NCBI GenBank assembly: GCA_019410105.1
Contig: DXTB01000001.1
Location: 62,001 to 126,000 of the forward strand
Length of the DNA: 64,000 nucleotides
Reading direction: 5' to 3'
From: Clostridiales bacterium
GTDB taxonomy: Bacteria; Bacillota_A; Clostridia; Oscillospirales; Oscillospiraceae
The notes under the pieces were generated by a model that was not told the DNA's origin, did no database searches, and saw only the letters and a program-made list of their open reading frames with translations. This document shows, in pieces, positions 18,090 to 26,662 of this stretch; positions within the stretch are counted from its first letter, which is position 1, and every line of letters begins with the position of its first letter. The position numbers and the translations under genes are program-made.

Positions 18090-18849
18090 GCTGATCCAAG
18101 TCAAGGACCTGAAGAAATACTACAACCGGGGCGCCATCAAGGCCCTGGACGGCGTCACGGTGGACATTGACCGGGGCGACGTGATGGTGGTCATCGGCCC
18201 CTCCGGGTCCGGCAAGTCCACGTTCCTCCGCAGCCTGAACCTGCTGGAGGAGCCCACCGGCGGCTCCATCATCTTCAACGGGGTGGATATCACAAAAAAG
18301 AAGATAAAAAATGCGGAGGGCAAAACGGTAAAGGTGGACATCGACCAGCACCGCCAGAAGATGGGCATGGTGTTCCAGCACTTCAACCTCTTCCCTCACA
18401 TGACCATCATGGACAACATGACCCTGGCCCCCATCCAGGTGAAGCACATGGACCGGGGCGAGGCGGAGAAAAAGGCCCTGGCCCTGTTGGACCGAGTAGG
18501 CCTGCAGGACCGTGCCCGCGCCTATCCCATCCAGCTCTCCGGCGGCCAGAAGCAGCGGATTGCCATTGTCCGGGCATTGATGATGGAGCCGGAGGTTATG
18601 CTCTTTGACGAGCCCACCTCCGCCCTGGACCCGGAGATGGTGGGCGAGGTGCTGGAGGTCATGAAGGAGCTGGCCCAGGAGGGCATGACTATGGTGGTGG
18701 TCACCCACGAGATGGGCTTTGCCCGGGAGGTGGGCAGCCGGGTCCTCTTCATGGCAGACGGCAAGCTGCTGGAGGAGGGCTCCCCCGCCGACATTTTCGG
18801 AAATCCCCAGCACCCCCGGCTCCAGGACTTCCTCAGCAAGGTGCTGTAA
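18073..18849 (+). CDS. Polar amino-acid ABC transporter ATP-binding protein
   Basis: A 258-residue GlnQ/HisP-type ATPase: Walker [11 protein letters not shown]-loop [13 protein letters not shown], signature LSGGQKQR, Walker [13 protein letters not shown], switch [10 protein letters not shown]. An insertion of about ten residues ([10 protein letters not shown]) lies between Walker A and the Q-loop. GTG start follows GAAAGGAGA inside the permease gene. Confidence 0.94.
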   Translation: MATGDKLIQVKDLKKYYNRGAIKALDGVTVDIDRGDVMVVIGPSGSGKSTFLRSLNLLEEPTGGSIIFNGVDITKKKIKNAEGKTVKVDIDQHRQKMGMVFQHFNLFPHMTIMDNMTLAPIQVKHMDRGEAEKKALALLDRVGLQDRARAYPIQLSGGQKQRIAIVRALMMEPEVMLFDEPTSALDPEMVGEVLEVMKELAQEGMTMVVVTHEMGFAREVGSRVLFMADGKLLEEGSPADIFGNPQHPRLQDFLSKVL

Positions 18850-18900
18850 GGCAGCCTGAGCCCAGTGCCGCCCGCTGAGCGGCGGGACCGGGCAACTGCG

Positions 18901-18929
18901 GGGCGCGCACAGATGTGCGCGCCCTTTTT
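18901..18929 (+). terminator. Terminator of the amino-acid ABC operon
   Basis: GGGCGCGCAC (18901-18910) pairs with GTGCGCGCCC (18915-18924), followed by five T. A further GC hairpin lies just upstream. Confidence 0.8.
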
Positions 18930-18967
18930 AACGGGCCGGGGCATCCGGCGCAGAAAGGAGCATCCCC

Positions 18968-20410
18968 ATGACAGCAGAAAAGCAGGCGGCCGTCGCCGCC
19001 ATCGAAAAAAAAGCAGATCTGGTAGCCCAGGTGGCAGATGAGATCTGGTCCTTTGCGGAGTTGTCTCTCCAGGAGGAGCAGTCTGCCGACCTGTACTGCC
19101 GAGTGCTGGAGCAGGAGGGCTTCAAGGTGGAGCGAGGCATCTGCAACATCCCCACCGCCTTCTCCGCCTCCTACGGCAGCGGGCGGCCCATCATCGGCCT
19201 GCTGGCGGAATATGACGCGCTCTCCGGCCTGTCCCAGAAGGGCGGCAGCCTGACGCGGGAGGAGCTGGTCTCCGGCGGCTGCGGCCACGGGTGCGGGCAT
19301 AACCTGCTGGGCGCCGGGGCCATGGCCGCCGCTCTGGGAGTGAAGGCGTATCTCGAGGCCGCCAAGATCCCCGGCACCGTGGTACTGTATGGCTGCCCCG
19401 GCGAGGAGGGCGGCGCCGCCAAGGCATTTATGGCCCGGGATGGGCTATGGTACGGTCTGGATGCGGCCCTCACCTGGCACCCGGACGACGCCAACGAGGT
19501 GCTTACCGGCTCCTCCAACTCCTGCATCCAAACCCAGTACCACTTCACCGGCGTGGCGGCCCATGCCGCCGGAGACCCGGACCGTGGCCGCAGCGCCCTG
19601 GACGCGGTGGAGCTGATGAACGTGGGCGTCCAGTTCCTGCGGGAGCACATGAGTGACAAGGCTCGGGTCCACTACGCCATCACCGATGCCGGCGGCCGGA
19701 GTCCCAACGTGGTCCAGCCCAGGGCCAGCGTGCTGTACATGGTCCGGTCCAATCATGTGGCGGAGGCCGTGGAGCTGCAGGCCCGGGTGGACAAGATCGC
19801 CCAGGGCGCAGCTCTGATGACTGAGACTACGGTGGAGAAGAAATTCATCGACGGCTTGGCGGACACCGTCACGAACCACGCCCTGGAGCGGGTCCTCTAC
19901 CGAAATTTCGAGGCCCTGGGGGTCCCCAGTTACACGCCGGAGGAGCTGGCCTTTGCCGACAGCCTGGCCGGGACCTATTCCGGCAGTGACCGGGCGCCGG
20001 GCGTGGGCAGCCAGTATGATCTGGACTACGCGGCGGATGCCCAGGCCAGGCGGGCCCAGGCCGGCCACGCCATGAACCGCTTTCTGCTGCCCCTGTACCA
20101 GGGGGACGCCTTCCAGCCCGGCTCCACGGATGTGGGCGACGTCAGCTGGCAGTGCCCTACTGCACAGATCCACGTGGCCGCCTGGCCCAACGGCTGCCCC
20201 GGCCATAGCTGGCAGAATGTCTCCTGCGGCCGGACAGACATCGGCCACAAGGCGGCCCTCCATGCCGGCAAGGTCCTGGCGGCGGCCGCCATTGACCTGC
20301 TGACGGACCCGGCCCTGCTGGAGGAGGCAAAGACGGAGTTTCAGCGCCGGACGGCGGCAGGCTACACCTGCCCTATCCCCGCGGACGCGGTACCCACCAT
20401 CGCAGACTGA
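18968..20410 (+). CDS. M20-family amidohydrolase, AbgB-like
   Basis: A 480-residue peptidase M20D protein resembling p-aminobenzoyl-glutamate hydrolase subunit B. Metal-binding region GHGCGHNLLG near residue 105, GCPGEEGG with the catalytic/bridging glutamates, TWHPDD, and the dimerisation domain beginning HFTGVAAHAAGDP are visible. It follows the amino-acid importer after its terminator, so it may process imported amides but is probably separately expressed. AbgA partner is absent in the window. Confidence 0.85.
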   Translation: MTAEKQAAVAAIEKKADLVAQVADEIWSFAELSLQEEQSADLYCRVLEQEGFKVERGICNIPTAFSASYGSGRPIIGLLAEYDALSGLSQKGGSLTREELVSGGCGHGCGHNLLGAGAMAAALGVKAYLEAAKIPGTVVLYGCPGEEGGAAKAFMARDGLWYGLDAALTWHPDDANEVLTGSSNSCIQTQYHFTGVAAHAAGDPDRGRSALDAVELMNVGVQFLREHMSDKARVHYAITDAGGRSPNVVQPRASVLYMVRSNHVAEAVELQARVDKIAQGAALMTETTVEKKFIDGLADTVTNHALERVLYRNFEALGVPSYTPEELAFADSLAGTYSGSDRAPGVGSQYDLDYAADAQARRAQAGHAMNRFLLPLYQGDAFQPGSTDVGDVSWQCPTAQIHVAAWPNGCPGHSWQNVSCGRTDIGHKAALHAGKVLAAAAIDLLTDPALLEEAKTEFQRRTAAGYTCPIPADAVPTIAD

Positions 20411-20412
20411 TT

Positions 20413-20448
20413 AAAAGGGCGCCCCGGTCAAAGCCGGGGCGCCCTTTT
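20413..20448 (+). terminator. Terminator after the M20 hydrolase
   Basis: AAAAGGGCGCCCCGG pairs perfectly with CCGGGGCGCCCTTTT (20413-20427 with 20434-20448). Confidence 0.85.
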
Positions 20449-20491
20449 GTCGAAACAACCAATTATTTTTTCAGGTTACCAAAAATTTTGT

Positions 20492-20519
20492 TTGCTTTTG
20501 GAGAAATCCATGGTATCAT
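20492..20519 (+). promoter_or_regulatory. Promoter of the NCS2 permease gene
   Basis: TTGCTT (20492-20497), 16-bp spacer, TATCAT (20514-20519). The 70-base leader before the start codon shows no purine riboswitch signature. Confidence 0.5.
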
Positions 20520-20593
20520 AAGAGCAGAAGCCTCAAGCCCCGACTTCCGCACCACAGAACGCGCGGAGTTTCCGCCCGAAAGGAGTCCTGCCC

Positions 20594-21949
20594 ATGGAGT
20601 CTCGCTTTGACCGCCGGGAGCTGCTGTTTCAGCCCCGGGGAATTCCGCCCCTCGGCACCTCGCTCTCCCTGGCCCTGCAGCATCTGGTGGCCATGATCGT
20701 GGGGTGTGTCACCCCGCCTATCATCATCGCCGGAGCCATCGGCCTCAGCCAGGAGGAGCAGGTGCTGCTGATCCAGGCATCCCTGGTGATGTCCGCCGTG
20801 TGCACATTCCTCCAGCTGTATCCCATCGGCGGGCGGTTCGGCTCTGGCCTGCCGGTGATCCTGGGTGTCAGCTTTGCCTATGTTCCCAGTATGCAGGCCA
20901 TCGCCGCCTCCGGCGGCGGAGTGGCGGCCATTGCCGGCGCCATGATCGTGGGCGGCATCGTGGCTGTGCTGGTGGGCGTGTTCGTCAAGAAGATCCGCCG
21001 GCTGTTCCCGCCGGTCATCACCGGCACGGTGGTGTTCACCATTGGCCTCTCCCTCTACCCTACCGCCATCAACTACATGGCCGGCGGCACCGGCAACACC
21101 TATGAATCCGTGGTGGCGCAACAGGGGCTGACGGAGGCGCTGGTATATGGCTCCTGGCAGAACTGGCTGATCGCGGCCCTGACGCTGACTGCCGTGCTGG
21201 TGCTGAACCACAAGGCCAAGGGCATCTGCAAGCTGGCTTCTATCCTGATCGGGATGCTGTTCGGCTATGCGGTGGCGCTCTGCTTCGGCATGGTCAGCTT
21301 TGCCGACGTGGGAAATGCTGCCTGGTTCGCCCTGCCGGAGCCCCTACACTTCGGTCTGAAGTTCGATCCAGCCTCCTGTGTAGCCATCGGGCTGTTGTTT
21401 GCCATCAACTCCATCCAGGCCATCGGCGACTTCACCGCCACCACCGTGGGCGGCCTGGACCGGGATCCCACGGACCAGGAGCTCCAGGGCGGTATCATCG
21501 CCTATGGCACCAGCAATATCCTGACGGCGCTGATGGGCGGCCTGCCCACGGCTACCTACTCCCAAAATGTGGGCATCGTCACCACCAACAAGGTGGTGAA
21601 CCGGACAGTGTTCGCCATTGCCGGGGGATTCCTGCTGCTGGCGGGCATCTCCCCCAAATTTGCGGCGCTGCTGACCACCATTCCCCAGTGCGTGCTGGGG
21701 GGCGCCACAGTGACGGTGTTTTCCACCATTGCCATGACGGGCATGAAGCTCATCGCCTCCCAGGACCTGACGGCCCGGAACACCACCATTGTGGGTCTCT
21801 CTGCTGCTCTGGGCGTGGGGATTTCCCAGGCCTCCGAGGCCCTCAGCCAGTTCCCAGAGGCGTTCACCATGGTGTTCGGACAGTCTCCCGTGGTGATCGC
21901 AACTATCATGGCGGTGCTGCTGAACCTGATTTTGCCCAAGGAGAAATGA
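20594..21949 (+). CDS. NCS2 family xanthine/uracil permease
   Basis: A 451-residue nucleobase:cation symporter with about 14 hydrophobic segments. Signatures are QHLVAMIVGCVTPPIIIAGA at the N-terminus, the central GLLFAINSIQAIGDFTAT stretch, and PTATYSQNVGIV near residue 316, which match the xanthine/uric acid permease branch (PbuX, UacT). It would import purines. ATG follows GAAAGGAG. Confidence 0.9.
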   Translation: MESRFDRRELLFQPRGIPPLGTSLSLALQHLVAMIVGCVTPPIIIAGAIGLSQEEQVLLIQASLVMSAVCTFLQLYPIGGRFGSGLPVILGVSFAYVPSMQAIAASGGGVAAIAGAMIVGGIVAVLVGVFVKKIRRLFPPVITGTVVFTIGLSLYPTAINYMAGGTGNTYESVVAQQGLTEALVYGSWQNWLIAALTLTAVLVLNHKAKGICKLASILIGMLFGYAVALCFGMVSFADVGNAAWFALPEPLHFGLKFDPASCVAIGLLFAINSIQAIGDFTATTVGGLDRDPTDQELQGGIIAYGTSNILTALMGGLPTATYSQNVGIVTTNKVVNRTVFAIAGGFLLLAGISPKFAALLTTIPQCVLGGATVTVFSTIAMTGMKLIASQDLTARNTTIVGLSAALGVGISQASEALSQFPEAFTMVFGQSPVVIATIMAVLLNLILPKEK

Positions 21950-21956
21950 AAAAACG

Positions 21957-21988
21957 AACGCCGGATGGGTTTCCATCCGGCGTTTTTA
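21957..21988. terminator. Bidirectional terminator between the NCS2 gene and recR
   Basis: AACGCCGGATGG (21957-21968) pairs with CCATCCGGCG(TT) (21973-21984), followed by T on plus and A/T-rich flank on minus. It separates convergent transcripts. Confidence 0.8.
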
Positions 21989-22005
21989 TTTAGGGGGCGG
22001 GGCGC

Positions 22006-22605
22006 TCAGATCTCCCGGCGGCCCTCTAGGGCCCGCATCAGCGTGGCGTCGTCGGCGAACTCCAGATGTCCGCCCACGGGAATGCCGTAGGCCAGGCGGG
22101 TCACCCGCACGTCAAAGGGCTTTAAGAGCCTGGCGATATACATGGCTGTGGCCTCCCCCTCCGTGTCCGGATTGGTGGCCATGATGACTTCCTTCACCTC
22201 GCCGCTGGCCACCCGTTCCACCAGGGATTTGATGGCCAGGTCGTCCGGCCCCACGTGGTTCATGGGAGAGATGACGCCGTGGAGCACGTGATACCGGCCG
22301 TTGTACTCCCTGGCCCGCTCTATGGCGGCCACGTCCCGGGGATCTGCCACCACGCAGATGACGGAGCCATCCCGCTTGGGGGAGGCGCAGATGGGGCACA
22401 GCCCCCCGGCGGTGAAGTTTTGGCACACCGGGCAGCAGGTGACGCTTTTCTTGGCGTCCAGAATGGCGTCGGCGAACTCCCTGGCCTCCGCCTCCGGCAG
22501 GCCTAGCACGTAAAAGGCCAGCCGCTGGGCAGACTTGCCGCCGATGCCCGGCAGACGGGCAAACTGCTCCACCAGTTTTTCAAGAGGTGCGGGGAAATAT
22601 TCCAT
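22006..22605 (-). CDS. recR: Recombination mediator RecR
   Basis: A 199-residue RecR, which with RecO loads RecA onto gaps. It has helix-hairpin-helix LPGIGGKSAQRLAFYVL, a four-cysteine zinc finger (CCPVCQNFTAGGLCPIC), and a Toprim domain (VADPRDVAAIE through MATNPDTEGEATA). AAGGAG precedes the ATG at 22605. Last gene of a leftward operon with rpe and the PLP enzyme; the usual dnaX/YbaB partners are not here. Confidence 0.95.
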   Translation of the reverse strand: MEYFPAPLEKLVEQFARLPGIGGKSAQRLAFYVLGLPEAEAREFADAILDAKKSVTCCPVCQNFTAGGLCPICASPKRDGSVICVVADPRDVAAIERAREYNGRYHVLHGVISPMNHVGPDDLAIKSLVERVASGEVKEVIMATNPDTEGEATAMYIARLLKPFDVRVTRLAYGIPVGGHLEFADDATLMRALEGRREI

Positions 22606-22668
22606 GGTCTGATGCTCCTTCAAAGGGTTCGTATCCGGTCTCCGGCCGGGTATGGGAAAAAGAGGCGA

Positions 22669-23643
22669 TCACCGGGGCAGATCGATGGCGAACAGGGCCG
22701 CCGTGCCGCCGGTGTGGACAAACAGCAGGTCGTCCTGCCCGTCAAAAGCTCCCTGGCGCAGCAGCTGCATCATGCCGGCAAAGGCCTTCCCGGTGTAGAC
22801 CGGATCCAGCAGGATGCCCTCCGTCCGGGCCAGCTCCTCGATATAGGGGGTATCCTCCGGATTCGGCAGGGCATAGCCGGGGCCCATGTGCTCCACCATC
22901 TGAAATGCATTCTCTTCCGGCTGGAAGGGGCACTCCAGCAGTGCTGCGGCCTCCCCTGCCAGGCGGGGGACGATCTTGTCGAAGGGACTGCTGTCCACGG
23001 CGATGCCGGTGACCTTCACACCGGGCAGAAACAGCCCGGCTCCCAGCAGCAGCCCGGCGGCCGTGCCGCCGGAGCCAGTGGCGGAGACGATGTGTCCCAG
23101 CCGCACGCCCGCAGCCATGGCCTGGACGGCGATCTCCCGGGCGCCGCTCACGTAGCCCACGGCGCCGAGGGCTGTGGAGGCGCCCACGGGAATATAGCAG
23201 CACTTGTGCCCCGCCTGCTCCAGCGTGCCGCCGATCCGGTGCATCTCTGCATAGATCTCGTCATAGGAATCCATGTCCAGCAGACGCACCTCGGCGCCGA
23301 AGAGCTCGTCCAGCACCAGATTGCCCCGGTGCTCCGTGACGCCCCGGCGCTTCAGCAGCAGGATGCACTTCATCCCGAGCCGCGCGGCGCAGGCGGCGGT
23401 GAGGGCCGCGTGGTTGGACTGGGCGCCGCCGGTGGTGAATACCGTGTCGCACCCCTGGTCCAGGGCCTCCGCCAGAACGAATTCCAGCTTGCGGACCTTG
23501 CTGCCGCCCAGGGCCACGCCGCACAGGTCATCCCGCTTGATCCAAATGCCCCGGCCGTACTGCTCGCTCAGCCGGTCCAGCCGGTAAAACGGGGTGGGAA
23601 ACACGCCCAGCCGGACCCTGGGCAGATCGTGCAGATTCCGCAT
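22669..23643 (-). CDS. D-cysteine desulfhydrase / ACC-deaminase-family PLP enzyme
   Basis: A 324-residue fold-type II PLP enzyme. Substrate-entry block PTPFYRLDRLS, Schiff-base lysine in GGSKVRKLEF (Lys49), GAQSNHAALTAACAARLGM and the phosphate-binding loop SATGSGGTAAGLLLG are present. The usual Asn before the PLP lysine (GGNK) is Ser here. DcyD homologues convert D-cysteine to pyruvate, sulfide and ammonia; ACC deaminase is the alternative. It lies between rpe and recR with short gaps, so it is co-transcribed. Confidence 0.82.
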   Translation of the reverse strand: MRNLHDLPRVRLGVFPTPFYRLDRLSEQYGRGIWIKRDDLCGVALGGSKVRKLEFVLAEALDQGCDTVFTTGGAQSNHAALTAACAARLGMKCILLLKRRGVTEHRGNLVLDELFGAEVRLLDMDSYDEIYAEMHRIGGTLEQAGHKCCYIPVGASTALGAVGYVSGAREIAVQAMAAGVRLGHIVSATGSGGTAAGLLLGAGLFLPGVKVTGIAVDSSPFDKIVPRLAGEAAALLECPFQPEENAFQMVEHMGPGYALPNPEDTPYIEELARTEGILLDPVYTGKAFAGMMQLLRQGAFDGQDDLLFVHTGGTAALFAIDLPR

Positions 23644-23654
23644 GGCGCGCGCCC

Positions 23655-24299
23655 TCAGCCCCGCAGCTCCGCGATGCGGGCGGGGATATCGTCAGCCTTG
23701 TAGACGGCGCTGCCGGCCACCAGCACATTGGCGCCGGCGGCGATGCAGGTCTTGCAGGTGACGGGATCCACGCCGCCGTCCACCTCCAGCTCGCAGCCGG
23801 GGTTCTTCTCATCGATCCAGCGGCGGATGGCGGAGACCTTGGGCATCATATCCGCCATGAACTTCTGGCCGCCGAAGCCCGGCTCCACCGTCATCACCAG
23901 CACCAGTTCCACCTCATTCAGGAAGGGTAGGACCGTCTCCGCAGGCGTTTTCGGCTTCAGCACCACACCGGCCCGCTTGCCCTTGGCGTGGATCCTGGCA
24001 ATGGCGTCGTGGAGCTTTTCCTCCGTGTCGGACTCCACATGGACCGTCACCAGGTCGGCGCCGGCGTCGCAGAACTGCTCCACATACCGGCCCGGCTCCA
24101 CGATCATCAGGTGAACATCCAGGGGCAGCGCCGTGGTGGGGCGGATGGATTTCACCACCGGGATACCGATGGTAATGTTGGGGACGAACATGCCGTCCAT
24201 CACATCCACATGGACGTAATCGGCGGTGGAGATGCGCTGGATATCCCGCTCCAGATTGGCAAAATCCGCGGAGAGGATGGACGGTGCGATTTTTATCAT
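23655..24299 (-). CDS. rpe: Ribulose-phosphate 3-epimerase
   Basis: Rpe interconverts ribulose-5-P and xylulose-5-P in the pentose phosphate pathway. The 214-residue TIM barrel shows IAPSILSADFANL, the catalytic HVDVMDGMFVPNITIG (His/Asp metal ligands), HLMIVEPGRY, the MTVEPGFGGQKF loop and VDGGVDP. The ATG at 24299 follows GAGGGG. First gene of the rpe-PLP enzyme-recR transcript. Confidence 0.95.
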   Translation of the reverse strand: MIKIAPSILSADFANLERDIQRISTADYVHVDVMDGMFVPNITIGIPVVKSIRPTTALPLDVHLMIVEPGRYVEQFCDAGADLVTVHVESDTEEKLHDAIARIHAKGKRAGVVLKPKTPAETVLPFLNEVELVLVMTVEPGFGGQKFMADMMPKVSAIRRWIDEKNPGCELEVDGGVDPVTCKTCIAAGANVLVAGSAVYKADDIPARIAELRG

Positions 24300-24687
24300 G
24301 GAAAGCCCCTCTTTTCTTTCATTCCGGCGGCAGACCGGACGGAATCGGGCTGCCGGGCCCTGTGGCGCGGGAAGAACCCGGCGCATAGGATACCCCGAGC
24401 GGCAGGCCGCCCCCCAGTCTGCACTTCCGCGCAGCGTCCGCCCCTGGGCGGGGCGCCGCCGCTTTTTTGAATAGGGAGCCGGTGGAGCGTACGCTCTGCC
24501 GGCTCTCAGCTTGCGTATATACCGTATTCAGTGTAGCAGACTTCCGGTGCAAAAGCAACGGTCTCTTGCCCGGACGAGCCGGGAGGCCGGCCCTGCAAAA
24601 AATTCCAAAAGTGTTGCATAAACCACTTCTAAAATGAGAATATTCTGATAATCTAATACCAGAATCCAAGAGAGAGGCGGTGGAATC
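24300..24687. other. Divergent intergenic region upstream of rpe and the redox operon
   Basis: No gene is seen in these 388 bases. A 13-bp hairpin arm pair with two G-U pairs (24476-24488 with 24493-24505) lies in what would be the rpe leader. A GC-rich stretch ending in six T (24462-24468) could terminate plus-strand transcription. The last 80 bases are AT-rich and hold the arsR-type promoter region. Confidence 0.5.
24637..24646 (+). promoter_or_regulatory. Candidate ArsR-family operator
   Basis: AGAATATTCT is a perfect 10-bp palindrome 42 bases before the ArsR start codon, next to a GATAAT -10-like element (24647-24652). SmtB/ArsR proteins typically bind AT-rich inverted repeats overlapping their own promoter. 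Confidence 0.45.
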
Positions 24688-24987
24688 GTGGAAGAGCAGA
24701 TCGACTATGAGGAGCGGGCATCGCTGCTGAAGGCCCTGTCCAACCCCATCCGGCTGCAGATCGTCCACGGCCTGCTGATTTCCGGGTGCCACAATGTGGG
24801 CTGCATGGAGGCGTCCACCGGCATGTCCCAGTCCTGCATCTCCCAGCATCTGCAGAAGCTGCGGGCGGCCAATGTGGTGACGGCGGAACGGTCCGGAAAT
24901 GAGGTATACTATCAGGTGGCGTCCCGGGAGGTGGCCTCCCTGGTGGCCGACCTGCTGGGAGAGGAGGCGGACTCCTATGTCCTATGA
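24688..24987 (+). CDS. ArsR/SmtB-family transcriptional regulator (probable thiol/metal sensor)
   Basis: A 99-residue winged-helix protein: LLKALSNPIRLQIVHGLLI at the N-terminus and recognition helix QSCISQHLQKLRAANVV. Cysteines at 34, 39 and 50 place two just before and one inside the DNA-binding helices, compatible with thiol-redox or metal sensing. GTG start after GAGAGAGGCGG. It overlaps the flavoprotein gene by 11 bases and precedes thioredoxin, so it most likely represses this thiol-redox operon. Confidence 0.88.
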   Translation: MEEQIDYEERASLLKALSNPIRLQIVHGLLISGCHNVGCMEASTGMSQSCISQHLQKLRAANVVTAERSGNEVYYQVASREVASLVADLLGEEADSYVL

Positions 24988-25804
24988 TGTGCTGGTGATC
25001 GGCGGCGGCCCCGCGGGGCTGTCCGCGTCCATCAACGTCCGGGCACGGGGGCGCAGCGCCCTGGTGGTCTCTAATCCCCTGGAGGAAAATCCTCTCTGGC
25101 GGGCGGAGAAGGTGGACAACTACCTGGGCCTGCCCGGCCTGTCCGGCGCGGAGATGCTGGCCGCCATGCGCCGGCACGCGGAGCAGGCGGGGGTGGAGTT
25201 TCTGGCGGGCAAGGTGCTGAACGCCGTGCAGATGCCGGACGCCTGGTATGTCAGCGTGGGGCCGGATATGTACAACGCCAGGGCTGTGGTGCTGGCGGCG
25301 GGCGTGGCCCGCGGGAAGAAGTTTGCCGGCGAGGCGGAGCTTCTGGGCCGGGGCGTCAGCTACTGCGCCACCTGCGACGGGATGCTCTACCGGGGCAAGC
25401 CGGTGGCGGTGGTGGGATACACCGACACCGCCCGGCAGGAGGCGGAGTTTCTCCAGAAAATCGGCTGCTCCGTGACCTATTTCGACCGCCCCAAGCAGTG
25501 CGAGATCCGGGGCGACGGCCGGGTGGAGTCCGTCACCTGCGACGGCCGGACCATTCCGGCGGAGGGCGTGTTCATCCTGCGGCCCACCATGGCCCCCACG
25601 GAGCTGTTCCCGGGGCTGGCGGTGGAACAGGGCTATGTGACGGTGGACCGGCGTATGGCCACCAACCTCCCCGGCCTGTTTGCCGCGGGAGACTGCACCG
25701 GCGGTCCCCTTCAGGTCTCCAAGGCCGCGGGAGATGGGCTGATCGCCGGGCAGAGTGCGGCGGCCTGGGCGGCGGCTCAGGAGCGCCGGGAAAAACAGAG
25801 CTGA
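24977..25804 (+). CDS. Thioredoxin reductase-like FAD-dependent oxidoreductase
   Basis: A 275-residue two-dinucleotide-fold flavoprotein: FAD motif VIGGGPAGLSASI, redox-active CATC (Cys130, Cys133), and a C-terminal GDCTGGPLQVSKAAGDG FAD block. It is about 30-40 residues shorter than standard TrxB. The second Rossmann motif reads VVGYTDTARQEAEFL rather than the usual GGGDSAxEEA, so NADPH use is doubtful; some clostridial homologues take electrons from ferredoxin. The adjacent trxA is the obvious partner. ATG at 24977 follows GAGGAGGCG. Confidence 0.87.
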   Translation: MSYDVLVIGGGPAGLSASINVRARGRSALVVSNPLEENPLWRAEKVDNYLGLPGLSGAEMLAAMRRHAEQAGVEFLAGKVLNAVQMPDAWYVSVGPDMYNARAVVLAAGVARGKKFAGEAELLGRGVSYCATCDGMLYRGKPVAVVGYTDTARQEAEFLQKIGCSVTYFDRPKQCEIRGDGRVESVTCDGRTIPAEGVFILRPTMAPTELFPGLAVEQGYVTVDRRMATNLPGLFAAGDCTGGPLQVSKAAGDGLIAGQSAAAWAAAQERREKQS

Positions 25805-25846
25805 ACGTACAACATCAAATTTGAGTGTATAAAGGAGACATGACGT

Positions 25847-26164
25847 ATGGGAATCAAGCATTTCAAGACTGCGGAATTTGACGCCGCCGTGGCGGCGGCC
25901 CCCTTGGCGATGGTGGACTTCTGGGCCGACTGGTGCGGCCCCTGTAAGATGCTCTCTCCGGTGATCGAGTCCCTGGCAGACCAGTACGAGGGTAAGGTCC
26001 TGGTGGGCAAGGTGAACGTGGATGAGGAGCCGGATCTGGCCCGGCGGTTCGGAGTCATGAGCATCCCCACGGTGGTGTTCCTGAAGAACGGCCAGGAATT
26101 TGACCGGAAGGTGGGCGTGATGCCGCCCCAGGCGTTTAGCGGCGTGCTGGACACCAACCTGTGA
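25847..26164 (+). CDS. trxA: Thioredoxin
   Basis: A 105-residue thioredoxin with the active site WCGPCK (Cys30, Cys33), buried Asp in MVDFWADW, and cis-proline SIPTVV. It reduces protein disulfides. AAAGGAGA precedes the ATG. Third gene of the ArsR-flavoprotein-thioredoxin unit. Confidence 0.96.
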   Translation: MGIKHFKTAEFDAAVAAAPLAMVDFWADWCGPCKMLSPVIESLADQYEGKVLVGKVNVDEEPDLARRFGVMSIPTVVFLKNGQEFDRKVGVMPPQAFSGVLDTNL

Positions 26165-26210
26165 GCTGCCCCGGGCGGTGCGCACAGTCCAAAGGCGGGA
26201 AATCCGTTAA

Positions 26211-26242
26211 AGCAGGCCGGGCCTCTTGAGGCCCGGCCTGCT
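26211..26242 (+). terminator. Hairpin after trxA
   Basis: AGCAGGCCGGGCCTC pairs with GAGGCCCGGCCTGCT (26211-26225 with 26228-26242). The T tail is weak (CTTCTG lies in and after the arm). Confidence 0.65.
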
Positions 26243-26618
26243 TCTGCCTGGGCGCGGCGGCCCAGTCCCCGCGGGGGTGGGGAACTTGCCTTCCGGTGCG
26301 CCCCCCTTTCCTTCTGCGGCCAGCAGGGGCAGCCCCGCCGCAGGGCTGCCCGCAGCCCATTCGCTGGTGCGGCAATTCGGGCTTCCGCTTGGTGCCGTCC
26401 TATCACAACGGGGCACAGGGATTGGGGCTGCAAGGGAAACGCACAGCTCCCGGAGGCCGGTTTCAGAAAACCGTCGGTTTTCGATTCGCCTTTTCACAAG
26501 AAGGGGAAATTCAGCTGGAAGACCCGGCCGGGAATTACAGGCTGTGCGACTTCACCGCGGGCGCATTCCTAGACCGGGCTGTTTTAACGGTATACTGGGA
26601 CCCGCACCGCAAGACCGG
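26243..26618. other. Non-coding stretch, possible gene remnant
   Basis: No gene with a start signal is seen. The left half is very GC-rich with a GGGCAGCCC/GGGCTGCCC hairpin near 26330-26353. From about 26455 to 26618 one plus-strand frame reads like ordinary protein (FQKTVGFRFAFSQEGEI, then YRLCDFTAGAFLDRAVL) but has no start and no stop before the next hairpin. I treat it as a possible decayed fragment. Confidence 0.3.
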
Positions 26619-26662
26619 CATGAAAGCAGGCCCTGTCCATGTGGACAGGGCCTGCTTTCATG
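26619..26662. terminator. 21-bp perfect inverted repeat at the end of the ferredoxin gene
   Basis: Arms 26619-26639 and 26642-26662 are perfectly complementary around a two-base centre. The outer end overlaps the ferredoxin stop codon (26658-26660). It is likely a terminator or RNA 3'-end stabiliser for the leftward ferredoxin operon. Confidence 0.7.

Noticed and set aside
20520..20593. Purine riboswitch before the NCS2 permease
   Set aside because: The leader is short and lacks the conserved guanine/xanthine aptamer loops.
26455..26618. Small protein gene after trxA
   Set aside because: One frame looks protein-like, but there is no start codon with a ribosome binding site and it ends inside the long inverted repeat; recorded only as a possible remnant.
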